The position numbers and the translations under genes are program-made. 64,000 nucleotides of DNA from Subsaximicrobium wynnwilliamsii. GTDB taxonomy: Bacteria; Bacteroidota; Bacteroidia; Flavobacteriales; Flavobacteriaceae. The stretch lies in NCBI RefSeq assembly GCF_007997225.1, contig NZ_VORM01000012.1:1-64000 (forward strand), given 5' to 3'. The notes beneath the pieces were generated by a model. That model was not told the DNA's origin. It was given only the letters and a program-made list of their open reading frames with translations, and made no database searches. Below are positions 8,849 through 18,745 of this stretch, one piece after another; position 1 is the stretch's first letter; every line of letters starts with the position of its first letter.

Positions 8849-9853
8849 TTAATTTTCTGGCTTGACTGCTTCCCTTACTTTTGCTTCCAGTTCATCCATC
8901 AATTCTGGATTGTCTTTAATCAAGGCTTTTACAGCATCTCTACCTTGGCCTAATTTGGTTTCGCCGTAACTAAACCAAGAACCACTTTTCTTGATGATTT
9001 CTTGTTCAACGGCAACATCTAAAATTTCTCCCACTTTTGAAATTCCCAGACCATACATAATGTCAAATTCAGCCATTTTAAATGGAGGTGCGACTTTATT
9101 CTTTACGACCTTAACTCTGGTCTTGTTGCCCATGACGCTGCCATCGGTCTCTTTGATTTGTGTGGAACGTCTAATGTCCAATCGAACGGAAGCATAAAAT
9201 TTAAGCGCGTTACCACCGGTTGTGGTTTCGGGATTGCCAAACATCACTCCAATTTTTTCACGTAATTGGTTGATGAAGATCACGGTACACTTGGTTTTAC
9301 TGATGGATCCTGTCAATTTTCTCAAGGCTTGAGACATGAGTCTTGCATGCAGTCCCATTTTAGAGTCACCCATTTCACCTTCAATTTCAGCTTTAGGTGT
9401 CAAAGCGGCTACCGAGTCAATTACTACAATGTCAATTGCTCCAGAACGAATCAAGTTATCTGTAATCTCCAAGGCTTGCTCTCCATTATCGGGTTGTGAA
9501 ATGATGAGGTTGTCAATGTCCACACCCAATTTTTGGGCATAGGTACGGTCAAAAGCATGCTCTGCATCAATAAATGCTGCGATGCCTCCTGCTTTTTGCG
9601 CTTCGGCAATGGCGTGAAGCGTCAATGTGGTTTTACCAGACGATTCTGGTCCATATATTTCAATCACTCTTCCGCGAGGATAACCTCCAACACCCAAGGC
9701 GATATCCAAGCCCAAAGATCCCGATGAAATGGCTTCCACATCTACTACAGCTTGGTCGCTCATTTTCATGACCGTCCCTTTCCCGTAGGCTTTATCCAGT
9801 TTATCTAAGGTTAATTGAAGTGCTTTTAATTTAGCGTCTTTTTCACTGCTCAT
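8849..9853 (-). CDS. recA: recombinase RecA
   Basis: DNA-dependent ATPase for strand exchange in homologous recombination and for activating the SOS response. The 334-residue chain carries the Walker A motif GPESSGKT (68-75), the VVIDSVAAL Walker B region (about 140-150), the loop motif [18 protein letters not shown] (about 195-212) and the C-terminal acidic tail. The ATG at 9851-9853 gives the usual short N-terminus. It is a single gene with its own downstream hairpin. No LexA-type operator was recognised upstream. Confidence 0.98.
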   Translation of the reverse strand: MSSEKDAKLKALQLTLDKLDKAYGKGTVMKMSDQAVVDVEAISSGSLGLDIALGVGGYPRGRVIEIYGPESSGKTTLTLHAIAEAQKAGGIAAFIDAEHAFDRTYAQKLGVDIDNLIISQPDNGEQALEITDNLIRSGAIDIVVIDSVAALTPKAEIEGEMGDSKMGLHARLMSQALRKLTGSISKTKCTVIFINQLREKIGVMFGNPETTTGGNALKFYASVRLDIRRSTQIKETDGSVMGNKTRVKVVKNKVAPPFKMAEFDIMYGLGISKVGEILDVAVEQEIIKKSGSWFSYGETKLGQGRDAVKALIKDNPELMDELEAKVREAVKPEN

Positions 9854-10029
9854 TTGTCTTGTTTTTTTGTATTAAAATGTCAGCTAAATTACAACATTCT
9901 TTAATTTCTTTGAGGCTATGACGCAACCTTTTTGAACTTTTCGCATCTACCAATTGTGATTGGGAAAGTTTGCTATGAAAAAGAAGACTTAAATAGTTCC
10001 AATTCCATTAAATCTAATTCCTTGTAAGA

Positions 10030-10209
10030 AATGAAATTTTTCAGGAAAATTGTTTTTAACAACGCATTAGGTGTTTCAGTTGCCATACATATAAATAGCA
10101 ACTGTAAAGCCGATGGAGGCTAGCGCGTTATATATTTTTAAGTCACATTTAAAAATATTAATAACGAGTTAGTCCTCAGAAAAACCCTTCAGATCGTCTG
10201 AAGGGTTTT
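10030..10209 (+). ncRNA. candidate small RNA ahead of an orphan terminator
   Basis: The 700-bp gap between divergent recA and trhO has no open frame but ends in a strong terminator at 10181-10209 that belongs to no gene. Upstream of it, CAGTTGC (10077-10083) and GCAACTG (10098-10104) can form a 7-bp stem. The 5' end and promoter are not identified, and the exact bounds are a guess. It could also be a leftover terminator. Confidence 0.25.
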
Positions 10210-10216
10210 TTTTGCT
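10181..10216 (+). terminator. strong orphan terminator
   Basis: AAAACCCTTCAGA (10181-10193) and TCTGAAGGGTTTT (10197-10209) are perfect 13-bp arms around TCG, followed by a T tract. The nearest upstream gene, recA, is read the other way. Confidence 0.8.
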
Positions 10217-10218
10217 TT

Positions 10219-10500
10219 AAATTCCAAATTCCAAATTCCAAATCCCAAACTCCAAACTCCAAACTCCAAATTCCAAATCCCAAATCCCAAACTCCAAACT
10301 CCAAACTCCAAACTCCAACTTGCTACCCACTACCAACTGAAGACTGATTTATAAATTTCTCGCAGACCTGCCTGCGGCAGTCAGGGGCGCAAAGCCCAAT
10401 TCCCAATTTTAAATTACCTACTACCCACTACCCACTACCAACTGAAGACTGCAAACTGAGAACTGCCAACTGCCAACTGAGAACTGAGAACTGAGAACTA
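10219..10500. repeat. heptanucleotide tandem repeats upstream of trhO
   Basis: 14 units of 7 bp (AAATTCC, AAATCCC, AAACTCC variants) fill 10219-10316. After a spacer with a GC-rich CCTGCCTGCGGCAG word, CTACCCA units (about 10420-10438) and AACTGAG/AACTGCC units (about 10439-10500) follow, again mostly on a 7-bp step. Confidence 0.85.
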
Positions 10501-10511
10501 TTTTTTTTCCC

Positions 10512-10519
10512 TACCTTTG
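10512..10519 (+). promoter_or_regulatory. -7 box of trhO
   Basis: TACCTTTG matches the Bacteroidota -7 consensus TAnnTTTG, 34 bases before the start codon. No good -33 TTTG is seen; the upstream DNA is the heptamer repeat. Confidence 0.5.
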
Positions 10520-10553
10520 CGCCCATTCATTTTTAACCTTAAAAACGTATAGC

Positions 10554-11618
10554 ATGCAACTGTACAATACCTTAAGCGCTAAAGAAAGAGCAGAACTTAT
10601 AGCTCAAGCGGGACAAGAACGCTTGACCCTCTCTTTTTACGCTTACGCCAAGATCAACGCTCCCAGAGCTTTTAGAAATCAGCTGTTCTTAGCTTGGAAT
10701 CCTTTGGAGGTTCTGGGCAGGATTTACGTGGCACATGAAGGCATCAATGCCCAACTATCAGTCCCTGCGGAACATTTTCAGGACCTGAAAACCCATTTGG
10801 ATAGCATTCCATTTTTAGAGGATGTGCGCATCAACATCGCCATTGAGCACGATAACTTCGCCTTTTTAAAGTTGAAGGTCAAAGTGCGCGATAAAATCGT
10901 TGCCGATGGTTTGGATGACGATACCTTTGACGTGACCAATAAAGGGATTCATGTGGATGCAGAAGCATTCAACAGCCTTATGGAGGATCCCAACACCATT
11001 TTGGTAGACATGCGAAACCACTATGAGAGTGAGATTGGCCATTTTAAAAATGCCATCACACCAAATGTGGATACCTTTAGGGAATCTTTGGATATCATTG
11101 AGGAAGACCTAAAAGACCATAAGGAAGATAAGAATCTGGTCATGTATTGCACGGGGGGTATTCGTTGTGAAAAGGCCAGTGCTTATTACAAACATAAAGG
11201 TTTTAAGAACGTATTTCAGCTGGAAGGCGGCATCATCCATTATGTGCGCCAAGTGGAAGCTGATCAAATGGAGAATAAATTTATTGGTAAGAATTTTGTG
11301 TTTGACCAACGCAGGTCTGAGCGAATATCAGATGATGTGATCGCCCATTGCCACCAGTGTGGACAACCTGCCGACACCCACGTGAACTGTGCCAATGATG
11401 CCTGCCACTTATTGTTTATCCAATGTGAGGATTGTCAACAAAAAATGGAAAACTGCTGTTCAAGCACCTGCATGGAAGTGAACCAATTGCCAAAAGACGA
11501 GCAAAAGGACATGCGAAAGGGGCAAGGCAACAGCAACGACATCTTTAAAAAAGGCCGGGCCGAGCATTTGTCTTACAAAAAGGATTTAAGAAATATTTTT
11601 GAGAATTTTCAGAAATAG
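10554..11618 (+). CDS. trhO: tRNA uridine(34) hydroxylase, rhodanese family
   Basis: Belongs to the TrhO/YceA (UPF0176) family, which hydroxylates U34 of certain tRNAs to 5-hydroxyuridine. The 354-residue chain has an N-terminal acylphosphatase-like domain (about 25-115), a rhodanese domain (about 135-235) with the active-site loop CTGGIRC (Cys199), and a C-terminal cysteine-rich part with CHQCG, CANDACH, CEDC and CC pairs (about 265-315) typical of the long form. It is a single gene with a -7 box and repeats upstream; nothing nearby suggests an operon. Confidence 0.93.
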   Translation: MQLYNTLSAKERAELIAQAGQERLTLSFYAYAKINAPRAFRNQLFLAWNPLEVLGRIYVAHEGINAQLSVPAEHFQDLKTHLDSIPFLEDVRINIAIEHDNFAFLKLKVKVRDKIVADGLDDDTFDVTNKGIHVDAEAFNSLMEDPNTILVDMRNHYESEIGHFKNAITPNVDTFRESLDIIEEDLKDHKEDKNLVMYCTGGIRCEKASAYYKHKGFKNVFQLEGGIIHYVRQVEADQMENKFIGKNFVFDQRRSERISDDVIAHCHQCGQPADTHVNCANDACHLLFIQCEDCQQKMENCCSSTCMEVNQLPKDEQKDMRKGQGNSNDIFKKGRAEHLSYKKDLRNIFENFQK

Positions 11619-11693
11619 CTTTTTTGGATTGACTTATGACAAAAGGACTTAAAACTTAATGACTTGAGTGTTTTGTTACAATGTTTAAAATTC

Positions 11694-11742
11694 GTCAATT
11701 GTCAATTGTCAATCGTCAATCGTCAATCGTCAATCGTCAATC
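11694..11742. repeat. heptanucleotide tandem repeat (GTCAATC)n
   Basis: Seven exact 7-bp steps: GTCAATT twice, then GTCAATC five times, between the convergent trhO and M23 genes. Confidence 0.9.
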
Positions 11743-11765
11743 CCAAATCCAAGCTTCATCCTTTC

Positions 11766-13169
11766 CTAATTTTTGAGGAGCTTTATGGTTTTTTGCTGTC
11801 CGTCATTGCCTTCCAAAGTGAGAAAATAAAGCCCTGCTGAAAGGGTTTCGAGATTGATGTGTTGTATCCCTTCCGAAATGTTAGAACTCCTTTTTATCAT
11901 TTTGCCCAAAACATCAACCACGATGGCTTTAGTGACAGGAACTTTGGATCTGATCTGTAACACATCGTAAAAAGGATTTGGATAAACGGAAGTCTGCGAA
12001 AAGCTGGATTCATCAAGGTTGAGCGCATCGCTAACCGTGAAATTGGTAGTTTCGGTTTGGCCTTTAAAAGTAACTTCCCAAGTCCATTCGCCAACCGCAT
12101 CCACCGGGAAAGACCAGTAATAATACCAAGAGGAGGCACTAGTCACCACAGTGATATTCCAGTCGTATAAGTAAGTGCCGTTTGGTCTAATGGCTTTGAG
12201 GTAAATAACATCGTCAACCACTTGGTCTCTCAAAAACGCGGTAAAGTAGATGGTGTCTGAAATATCAAATGCGCTACTTTCAAAAGTGGTTTCAGTGGTG
12301 GGACAGGTGGGAAAAAGATCTGGCACTTGCGAATGCGTCATCACGGCGTTGATGTTCGGTTTGAGATAAGGTTTTTGCTCCACCCACCAAGAGTCATTTC
12401 CGTTTAAGCTATTGCAGTCCCCGGCAAAAGGGTCAATCAATTGGGTGTAGCTGTTGTCTTCATAAACTTCAAAATGCAAATGTGGACCGGTTGAATTTCC
12501 TGAGCTGCCTACAATGCCTAAGTATTCACCCTCTGCCACCATATCACCAACAGATTTGGTGGTTAATGAACCGTTTTTCATGTGACCATACCAGGCCACG
12601 CTGCCATCACTGTGCTGCACATAGACCGCATTCCAAGGGTTGCTGTTAAAGTTACAGCTTCGGTCATATTGGCCATCACCTTTGGCGATAATCTGTCCGT
12701 CGGCAGCAGCAATGATCTCTGCACTGTCATCATCCATGAGTTTCCAAGGGAAAGGCCAAGTATAAATGTCAACGCCTTGATGGTTGTAACCCGCACTGGT
12801 ATCGTAAGTAGTAGTGCCGCAATCGTAATCGGTAAGTTGGTTTGGGTAGGCAGCATTGTGATCTAAATAACCAGAAATACTCCAAACGTCATTAAAATCA
12901 ATGCCATCTGCTTTTTGTACGGGCCATGAAAATAATACATGACCGTCTCTATGGGTTCCATTATAATTTAAGCGCTGCTCATTTTGAAGCATTGCTACAT
13001 TGTTTTCAAGCTCTTGTATGATGCTTTTGCGGGCTTCGTTTGTGAGGCAAGGCGATTTTTCAGCATTGAAAACATACGCGCTTCCATTTACAGGCGTTTC
13101 TGGACTTTGAGCTTTTGCGATGTTAACGCCTAATAGCGCTAAGAGCAATATCGTAATTTGCGATTTCAT
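11766..13169 (-). CDS. secreted M23 family metallopeptidase with T9SS sorting tail
   Basis: A LytM-type zinc endopeptidase, probably acting on peptidoglycan or peptide cross-links outside the cell. A Sec signal peptide (MKSQITILLLALLGVNIAKA, about 1-20) leads in. The zinc ligands are seen as HQGVD (His130, Asp134) and HLH (His230, His232), with GH at 195-196. After a beta-sandwich linker (about 290-385) the last ~75 residues form a type A T9SS C-terminal domain (YPNPF near 397; ends in KTIKLLKN), so it should pass the outer membrane and be cleaved or anchored there. Single gene on the minus strand; 467 residues. Confidence 0.93.
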   Translation of the reverse strand: MKSQITILLLALLGVNIAKAQSPETPVNGSAYVFNAEKSPCLTNEARKSIIQELENNVAMLQNEQRLNYNGTHRDGHVLFSWPVQKADGIDFNDVWSISGYLDHNAAYPNQLTDYDCGTTTYDTSAGYNHQGVDIYTWPFPWKLMDDDSAEIIAAADGQIIAKGDGQYDRSCNFNSNPWNAVYVQHSDGSVAWYGHMKNGSLTTKSVGDMVAEGEYLGIVGSSGNSTGPHLHFEVYEDNSYTQLIDPFAGDCNSLNGNDSWWVEQKPYLKPNINAVMTHSQVPDLFPTCPTTETTFESSAFDISDTIYFTAFLRDQVVDDVIYLKAIRPNGTYLYDWNITVVTSASSWYYYWSFPVDAVGEWTWEVTFKGQTETTNFTVSDALNLDESSFSQTSVYPNPFYDVLQIRSKVPVTKAIVVDVLGKMIKRSSNISEGIQHINLETLSAGLYFLTLEGNDGQQKTIKLLKN

Positions 13170-13419
13170 AAGTCATGGGTTTTTGATTCATACCTGGTTA
13201 CATCGTACTTGTTTGTAAATGTGAGCATTTCAAAATGTGAATTAGGCCAAAATAAAACAAACAATGGTTATTACAACGGTTTTTGTTGGGCAAACTCCTA
13301 AGATTATGCCAGGCGCAGTTTACACTACTCAATAAATAATCCTATCTTTACGCTTGAAAAATAAATTATTAATCTTCATTCAATACCTACTTTAGGCATT
13401 GAATTATATATAAAATTTC

Positions 13420-14595
13420 ATGAGTTGTACGAGTTGCTCAACAAGTAAGGACGGACAACCAAAAGGATGCAAGAATAACGGAACCTGCGGCACAGATAGC
13501 TGCAATAAGTTAACTGTTTTTGATTGGTTGGCAAACATGTCCTTACCACAAGGCGAAGCCCCATTTATGGGCGTCGAGGTTCGTTTTAAGAACGGGAGAA
13601 AAGAATTTTATAAAAACACTGAGAATCTTACTCTAAGTATAGGTGATGTGGTTGCCACACAGGCCAAAGCTGGTCATGATGTGGGCATGGTCACGCTTAC
13701 TGGAGAATTGGTAAGAATTCAAATGAAACGTAAGAAAGTGAGGCTCGACGACGAGGAAAACGTCTTGAAAATCTATCGTAAAGCCTCGCAAAGGGATATC
13801 GATATTTGGTCTGACGCTCGAGACAAAGAAGAGCCCATGAAGGTCAAGGCGAGACGCTTTGCCATTGATTTGAAACTTAAAATGAAAATCTCCGATATCG
13901 AATATCAAGGGGATGCCAGTAAGGCGACCTTTTATTATACTGCGGAAGAACGCGTTGATTTTAGGGAGCTTATCAAGTTGTTTGCCAGAGAGTTTAGAAC
14001 CCGAATCGAGATGAAACAAGTCGGTTTTCGTCAGGAAGCTGCGCGATTGGGTGGGATTGGTTCCTGCGGAAGGGAATTGTGCTGCTCCACGTGGCTGACC
14101 GATTTTAGATCGGTAAGCACCTCTGCCGCAAGATACCAGCAATTATCCTTGAATCCGCTGAAGCTTGCCGGTCAATGTGGCAAACTAAAATGCTGCCTCA
14201 ATTACGAACTCGATTCCTATTTAGACGCGCTTAAGGCTTTCCCTAAAAGTGACACCAAACTCTTTACCGAAAAAGGAAAAGCAGTATGCCAAAAAACCGA
14301 TATTTTTAAAGGAGTGCTTTGGTATGCCTACGAGGGCGAATGGATGAACTGGCATGTGCTTACCACAGATCAAGCCAATGAAATCATTGATAAAAATATA
14401 AAACGTGAAAAGGTCACTAGCCTTGAAGAATATGCAGTAGACCTTGTTCAAGATACTAAAACCAGTTTTGAGAACGTTGTGGGTCAAGACAGTTTAACGC
14501 GTTTTGATAGTCCAAAACGCAACAAGAAACGTAAAAAGAAGAGCGGGAATCAACAAAACCGCAATAAGAAGCCTAGACCTGATGCAAAAAAGTAA
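13420..14595 (+). CDS. ricT: RicT/PSP1-domain iron-sulfur protein
   Basis: The 391-residue protein carries a PSP1 C-terminal domain (about 95-190) followed by the conserved cysteine block GSCGRELCCSTWL (Cys216, 221, 222) and GQCGKLKCCLNYE (Cys253, 258, 259). In Bacillus the homologue YaaT/RicT is part of the Fe-S Ric complex affecting RNA processing. Extra N-terminal cysteines (CTSC, CKNNGTC) and a C-terminal Lys/Arg-rich tail (about 365-391) suggest nucleic acid contact. It is first in an operon with gldH and PBP1A; its last 14 bases overlap gldH. The exact role in Bacteroidota is not known to me. Confidence 0.88.
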   Translation: MSCTSCSTSKDGQPKGCKNNGTCGTDSCNKLTVFDWLANMSLPQGEAPFMGVEVRFKNGRKEFYKNTENLTLSIGDVVATQAKAGHDVGMVTLTGELVRIQMKRKKVRLDDEENVLKIYRKASQRDIDIWSDARDKEEPMKVKARRFAIDLKLKMKISDIEYQGDASKATFYYTAEERVDFRELIKLFAREFRTRIEMKQVGFRQEAARLGGIGSCGRELCCSTWLTDFRSVSTSAARYQQLSLNPLKLAGQCGKLKCCLNYELDSYLDALKAFPKSDTKLFTEKGKAVCQKTDIFKGVLWYAYEGEWMNWHVLTTDQANEIIDKNIKREKVTSLEEYAVDLVQDTKTSFENVVGQDSLTRFDSPKRNKKRKKKSGNQQNRNKKPRPDAKK

Positions 14596-15082
14596 GTTTT
14601 TCATTCTCATGTTCGTGAGTTCGCTCGTTTTTAGCTGTGACGATAAAAGAGTGTTTGACGAATACAAATCGGTTTCGGGAGCATGGGATAAAGACAGCGT
14701 GGTTGCATTCACAGTTACTGCACCAGATACCACCAACGCCTATAATTTATACGTCAACCTTCGCAACACTAACGATTACAAATACAGTAACTTATTCTTA
14801 ATCGTTGAACTTAATTACCCTAACGGAAAAGCCATCAAAGACACCCTAAACTATACCATGACAAGACCAGATGGCAGTTTTTTGGGCACAGGCTTTACCG
14901 ATGTGAAGGAAAATAAATTGTGGTATAAAGGCTATGAAGCCCCTTTTATGTTTGAAGAATCTGGAGACTATACCATCAACATCCAGCAGGCCATGAGACA
15001 AAACGGTATGGTCAATGGCATTCAAAAATTAGAGGGCATTACCGATGTTGGCTTTAGAGTGGAGCAGGCGTTAACAAATTGA
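14582..15082 (+). CDS. gldH: gliding motility lipoprotein GldH
   Basis: GldH is a lipoprotein needed for gliding in Flavobacterium and is tied to the motility/T9SS machinery. The 166-residue form starts at ATG 14582, giving a lipoprotein signal MQKSKFFILMFVSSLVFSC (Cys19) with lipobox VFSC; the frame is open from 14504 but that start would bury the signal behind 26 residues inside ricT, so I reject it. The mature part is beta-rich, with the family order YNLYVNLRNTNDYKYSNLF. It overlaps ricT by 14 bases and its stop overlaps the open frame of the PBP1A gene, so all three are translated together. Confidence 0.9.
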   Translation: MQKSKFFILMFVSSLVFSCDDKRVFDEYKSVSGAWDKDSVVAFTVTAPDTTNAYNLYVNLRNTNDYKYSNLFLIVELNYPNGKAIKDTLNYTMTRPDGSFLGTGFTDVKENKLWYKGYEAPFMFEESGDYTINIQQAMRQNGMVNGIQKLEGITDVGFRVEQALTN

Positions 15083-15084
15083 TT

Positions 15085-17442
15085 ATGGCAAAAAAAACAG
15101 TCGCAAAAAAGAAGAACACTAACAAAGAAACTTCAGATTTTGCAAAATACATTAGAAGCTTTTGGCTCCTTTTCGCAGGAGCGATCCTGGCATTCTTTTC
15201 AATGTTCCTTTTGGCCTCTTGGGGGCTTTTGGGCGAAATGCCAGATTATACCATCCTCGAGAATCCGAAGACCTTTTTGGCCACCGAGATCATTTCTTCA
15301 GATAATAAAACGCTTGGTAAATTCTACCTAGACGATAATAGAACCCCAGTTGATTACAACGAATTGCCAAAAAACCTGGTAGAGGCGCTCGTCGCTACCG
15401 AAGATATTAGGTATTATGAGCATTCCGGGATCGATTTCCGTGGCACTTTGAGAGCCGTTGTAAAGCTAGGTGCCGGCGGTGGTGCGAGTACCATTTCCCA
15501 GCAATTGGCGAAACAGCTGTTTACAAAACAAGTGTCTTCCAACAAATTTCAACGTTTATTTCAGAAAGTAAGAGAGTGGGTCATAGCCATACGCTTGGAG
15601 CGACAATACACCAAGGAAGAGATCATTGCCATGTATTTCAATATCTATGACTTCGGAAACAATGCCGATGGTATTAGATCTGCTTCACGCATTTACTTCG
15701 GAAAAGAACCCATTGAATTGGATCTTAAGGAAGCTGCCATGTTGGTAGGGATGTTCAAGAATTCATCGCTTTACAATCCCATTCCTTCCAGAAATCCGGA
15801 AGGCACCAAGAACCGACGCAATGTGGTCTTGAACCAAATGGAGAAATACGAGTACATCAACCAAAAGACTGAAGATAGCCTTAGAAGTACCGGTTTGGAT
15901 TTACAGTTTTCGCCAGAATCCCATCGCGAAGGTTCCGCCACTTATTTTAGGGCCTTTCTAGACAAATTTATGAAAGATTGGATCAGGGAGAATCCAAAAC
16001 CCAATGGTGAGAAATACAACCTCTATAACGACGGACTCAAAATCTACACCACCATAGATTCCAGAATGCAGATGCACGCTGAAGATGCTGTGACAAGGCA
16101 CATGCCTAGGTTACAAGCCGAATTTTTCAAGCAGAACACACCTGATCGCAATAAAACAGCGCCATTTTTAGAGCTCAATGCCAGCGAGATAGAAGATTTG
16201 ATGAACCGAAGCATGCAGCGCTCTGAGCGCTGGCGTATCATGAAAGTGCAAGGCAAGACCAATGAAGAAATTCGTGAATCCTTTGAAGTGCCAACCCAAA
16301 TGAGCGTTTTTGCTTGGGTTGATGGCAAGGCCAGTGAGATCGATACCATTATGAAACCCATTGATTCCATGCGGTATTACAAATCCTTCCTGCAACCAGG
16401 CATGATGAGTATGGATCCGCTAACAGGCCACGTCAAAGCTTGGGTAGGTGGGATGAATTACAGGCATTTTCAGTATGACCATGTCAATCAAGGCAAGCGC
16501 CAAGTGGGCTCTACCTTCAAACCTTTCGTCTATGCAACCGCCATAGACCAATTGCATCTTTCCCCTTGTGACACCATACCAAGACAACAAATTACCATTG
16601 AGGCCGATAAGTTTGGAAATCCGTTACCATGGACCGCAAAAAACTCCGATGGAAAATACGGTGGCTTCGTAACCCTTAAATATGCTTTGGCACATTCCAT
16701 AAATACCGTGACTGCACGTTTAATGGATAAAGTAGGCCCGCAACCTGTGGCCGATATGGCTAGGAACTTAGGTGTAGAGAGCAACATACCCGCCGTGCCT
16801 GCCATTGCCTTGGGAACGCCAGATATTAGTGTTTATGAGATGGTGGCAGCCTATTCCACATTTGCAAACAAAGGGGTTTACAACAAGCCTGTGATGGTCA
16901 CGCGTATCGAAGACAAAAACGGAACCGTGTTGTATCAATTTGTGCCAGAAACCAGAGACGTGCTTAGTGATGAAGTGGCCTACACCACCGTCAAACTTAT
17001 GGAGGGTGTAGTAGAAAGCGGTTCGGGTGCTAGACTGCAACGCTCTTGGGATCCAGACTCTGGTATCTATAAAGAAATCATGACCGGTTATCCCTATGAG
17101 CTTAAAAACCCAATTGCCGGAAAAACAGGAACCACCCAGAATCAAAGTGATGGTTGGTTTATGGGCATGGTGCCCAACTTGGTTACCGGTGTTTGGGTAG
17201 GTGCTGAAGACCGTGCAGCGCATTTCAAAAGCATTACTTATGGTCAAGGTGCGTCAATGGCCTTGCCAATTTGGGGCTTGTACATGAAAGCCTGCTATGC
17301 CGATGAAGAACTCAACATATCTCAAGAACCTTTTGAAAGGCCTGAAAATCTATCGATTGAAGTCGATTGCAGCAAGGTTCCAACCGGTACTGAGGAGGTC
17401 GTTGATCCTTCCGATGAGTTGGAAGGCGTCTTGGACTTTTAG
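15085..17442 (+). CDS. penicillin-binding protein 1A (class A)
   Basis: Bifunctional peptidoglycan synthase at the inner membrane. After a Lys-rich start and one membrane helix (about 22-45) come the GT51 glycosyltransferase domain with catalytic Glu106 in ATEDIRYYEH and the GGGASTISQQLAKQLF helix (about 130-150), and then the transpeptidase with STFK (Ser476), SIN (Ser538) and KTG (Lys680). The 785 residues fit the class. The ATG at 15085 is chosen over an in-frame TTG at 15079 that overlaps the gldH stop. It is last in the ricT-gldH operon and is followed by a clear terminator. Confidence 0.96.
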   Translation: MAKKTVAKKKNTNKETSDFAKYIRSFWLLFAGAILAFFSMFLLASWGLLGEMPDYTILENPKTFLATEIISSDNKTLGKFYLDDNRTPVDYNELPKNLVEALVATEDIRYYEHSGIDFRGTLRAVVKLGAGGGASTISQQLAKQLFTKQVSSNKFQRLFQKVREWVIAIRLERQYTKEEIIAMYFNIYDFGNNADGIRSASRIYFGKEPIELDLKEAAMLVGMFKNSSLYNPIPSRNPEGTKNRRNVVLNQMEKYEYINQKTEDSLRSTGLDLQFSPESHREGSATYFRAFLDKFMKDWIRENPKPNGEKYNLYNDGLKIYTTIDSRMQMHAEDAVTRHMPRLQAEFFKQNTPDRNKTAPFLELNASEIEDLMNRSMQRSERWRIMKVQGKTNEEIRESFEVPTQMSVFAWVDGKASEIDTIMKPIDSMRYYKSFLQPGMMSMDPLTGHVKAWVGGMNYRHFQYDHVNQGKRQVGSTFKPFVYATAIDQLHLSPCDTIPRQQITIEADKFGNPLPWTAKNSDGKYGGFVTLKYALAHSINTVTARLMDKVGPQPVADMARNLGVESNIPAVPAIALGTPDISVYEMVAAYSTFANKGVYNKPVMVTRIEDKNGTVLYQFVPETRDVLSDEVAYTTVKLMEGVVESGSGARLQRSWDPDSGIYKEIMTGYPYELKNPIAGKTGTTQNQSDGWFMGMVPNLVTGVWVGAEDRAAHFKSITYGQGASMALPIWGLYMKACYADEELNISQEPFERPENLSIEVDCSKVPTGTEEVVDPSDELEGVLDF

Positions 17443-17471
17443 AAATAGCCATTTGAATACTAATAGCGAAG

Positions 17472-17497
17472 GCCATTCATTTTGAATGGCTTTTTTT
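17472..17497 (+). terminator. terminator of the ricT-gldH-PBP1A operon
   Basis: GCCATTCA and TGAATGGC pair around TTT and are followed by T7, 30 bases after the PBP1A stop. Confidence 0.85.
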
Positions 17498-17778
17498 GTA
17501 AACGGAATTTTTTAGATGCATTTACTGTGTTGTATTACTCATCAAGATTGGTCTGCTTTCCGAAGCTAAAAATAACCTTGGCTTTAACTTAAGCGCCAAA
17601 GCGCTGCGAAAGGGTTTTGTTTTTCTATTTTTGAAATACATAGTTCTAATTTCCAAACGATGTCTGTTCTAAAAAATGGCAGGACACAAAAGAGTTTCCG
17701 CAGTTTTAATAAAATTAGGTTTATACAAATAGTACCCAATTAATCATAGGTGTAGGTAAGATTTAAATTCGAATTCTA

Positions 17779-18504
17779 ATGAAACATTTGCTAATTATTA
17801 TTATTATTTTATTGAACTATCCGTTATCTGCCCAAGTGAAAAGTGGTTTTTTAACCTACGGCGAGTCTATAGTGCACGCCCCAGTAGACACCTCTAAAAT
17901 TAAGGACAGACAAGTAAAAGAAATTATTGCACAGCAGAATTCAGCAATAGAGCAGGCCTTATCATCTGATTCAGACTTGTATGAATTGAGCTTTAACAGA
18001 CAGGAAGCCAATTTTCAAGTTATTCCTTTTGTTGAAAATGACATAAATCCATATTTGAAAAGAGCAGTTTCGCCAGGTATTTATTATAGCAATTTGAAAG
18101 AGGATTTTAAGCTTCATCAATTATTTGCTTATGATGATTATTACCTGATAAGGCAGAATGCCAACGTTTACGTTTGGAACATATCAAAGGAGAAAAAGAA
18201 AATTGGCGATTATACGTGCTACAAGGCTACAACTACCATAGAAAATGGTAGAACTATTAAAACAGAGATTACTGCTTGGTTTACTCCAGAGATCCCTTTC
18301 CGGTTTGGGCCTAAAAACTATGGAGGGTTGCCAGGTTTGATTTTGGCTTTAGAAGAAAGAGGACATTATTTTTATGCTAAAAAGATTGTTCTAAAACAAG
18401 AAGAGAAAAAAGTAAAGATTCCACATAAAGGGAAGCAAGTTAGTCAAACAGAATTTACAGAAATAGGTAGGGCTGTTATGAAACAAATGAAAGGGGAAGA
18501 TTAA
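17779..18504 (+). CDS. GLPGLI family protein 1
   Basis: A 241-residue secreted protein of the GLPGLI family, named for the motif seen here as YGGLPGLIL (about residues 189-197). An N-terminal signal peptide (MKHLLIIIIILLNYPLSAQ) is followed by a beta-rich body with the conserved IGDYTCYKATT (about 145-156) and TAWFTPEIPFRFGP blocks. Function is unknown; the genes usually sit beside a TonB-like barrel. Here the partner downstream is only a 65-codon remnant. The two other GLPGLI proteins, at 19.5 and 20.3 kb, are clear paralogues. Confidence 0.88.
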   Translation: MKHLLIIIIILLNYPLSAQVKSGFLTYGESIVHAPVDTSKIKDRQVKEIIAQQNSAIEQALSSDSDLYELSFNRQEANFQVIPFVENDINPYLKRAVSPGIYYSNLKEDFKLHQLFAYDDYYLIRQNANVYVWNISKEKKKIGDYTCYKATTTIENGRTIKTEITAWFTPEIPFRFGPKNYGGLPGLILALEERGHYFYAKKIVLKQEEKKVKIPHKGKQVSQTEFTEIGRAVMKQMKGED

Positions 18505-18547
18505 TTCCAGCAAATGGGAATGATGTTTATTTATGAAATTTTGCTAG

Positions 18548-18745
18548 ATGTTAAAAAGGCTGCTTGTTTTAATACTGTTCTTAATTTCCTGTGTGTCGTT
18601 ACATTCACAAAATATTGAAGTTTCTGGACGAGTCACAGACACCATCGAATCTCCCTTATATTACGCCAACATCCCAGCCATCCCAGATGCAGATGACCAA
18701 AAGCTGCGTTTTGCTGTTTTAGATGTCATTGATAATTTCAAATAA
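18548..18745 (+). pseudogene. 5' remnant of a GLPGLI-partner outer-membrane protein
   Basis: A 65-codon frame with a signal peptide (MLKRLLVLILFLISCVSLHS) and the first part of a carboxypeptidase-like regulatory domain (VSGRVTDTIESPLYYANIPA). It matches the start of the 902-residue barrel protein at 20970; one stretch coding for YANI-AIPDADDQ is almost identical in nucleotides. It stops after FAVLDVIDNFK, where the full copy continues FAITEADGSYKLGLAKN; no barrel sequence follows. Read as deletion of the partner of GLPGLI 1 after duplication. Confidence 0.75.
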
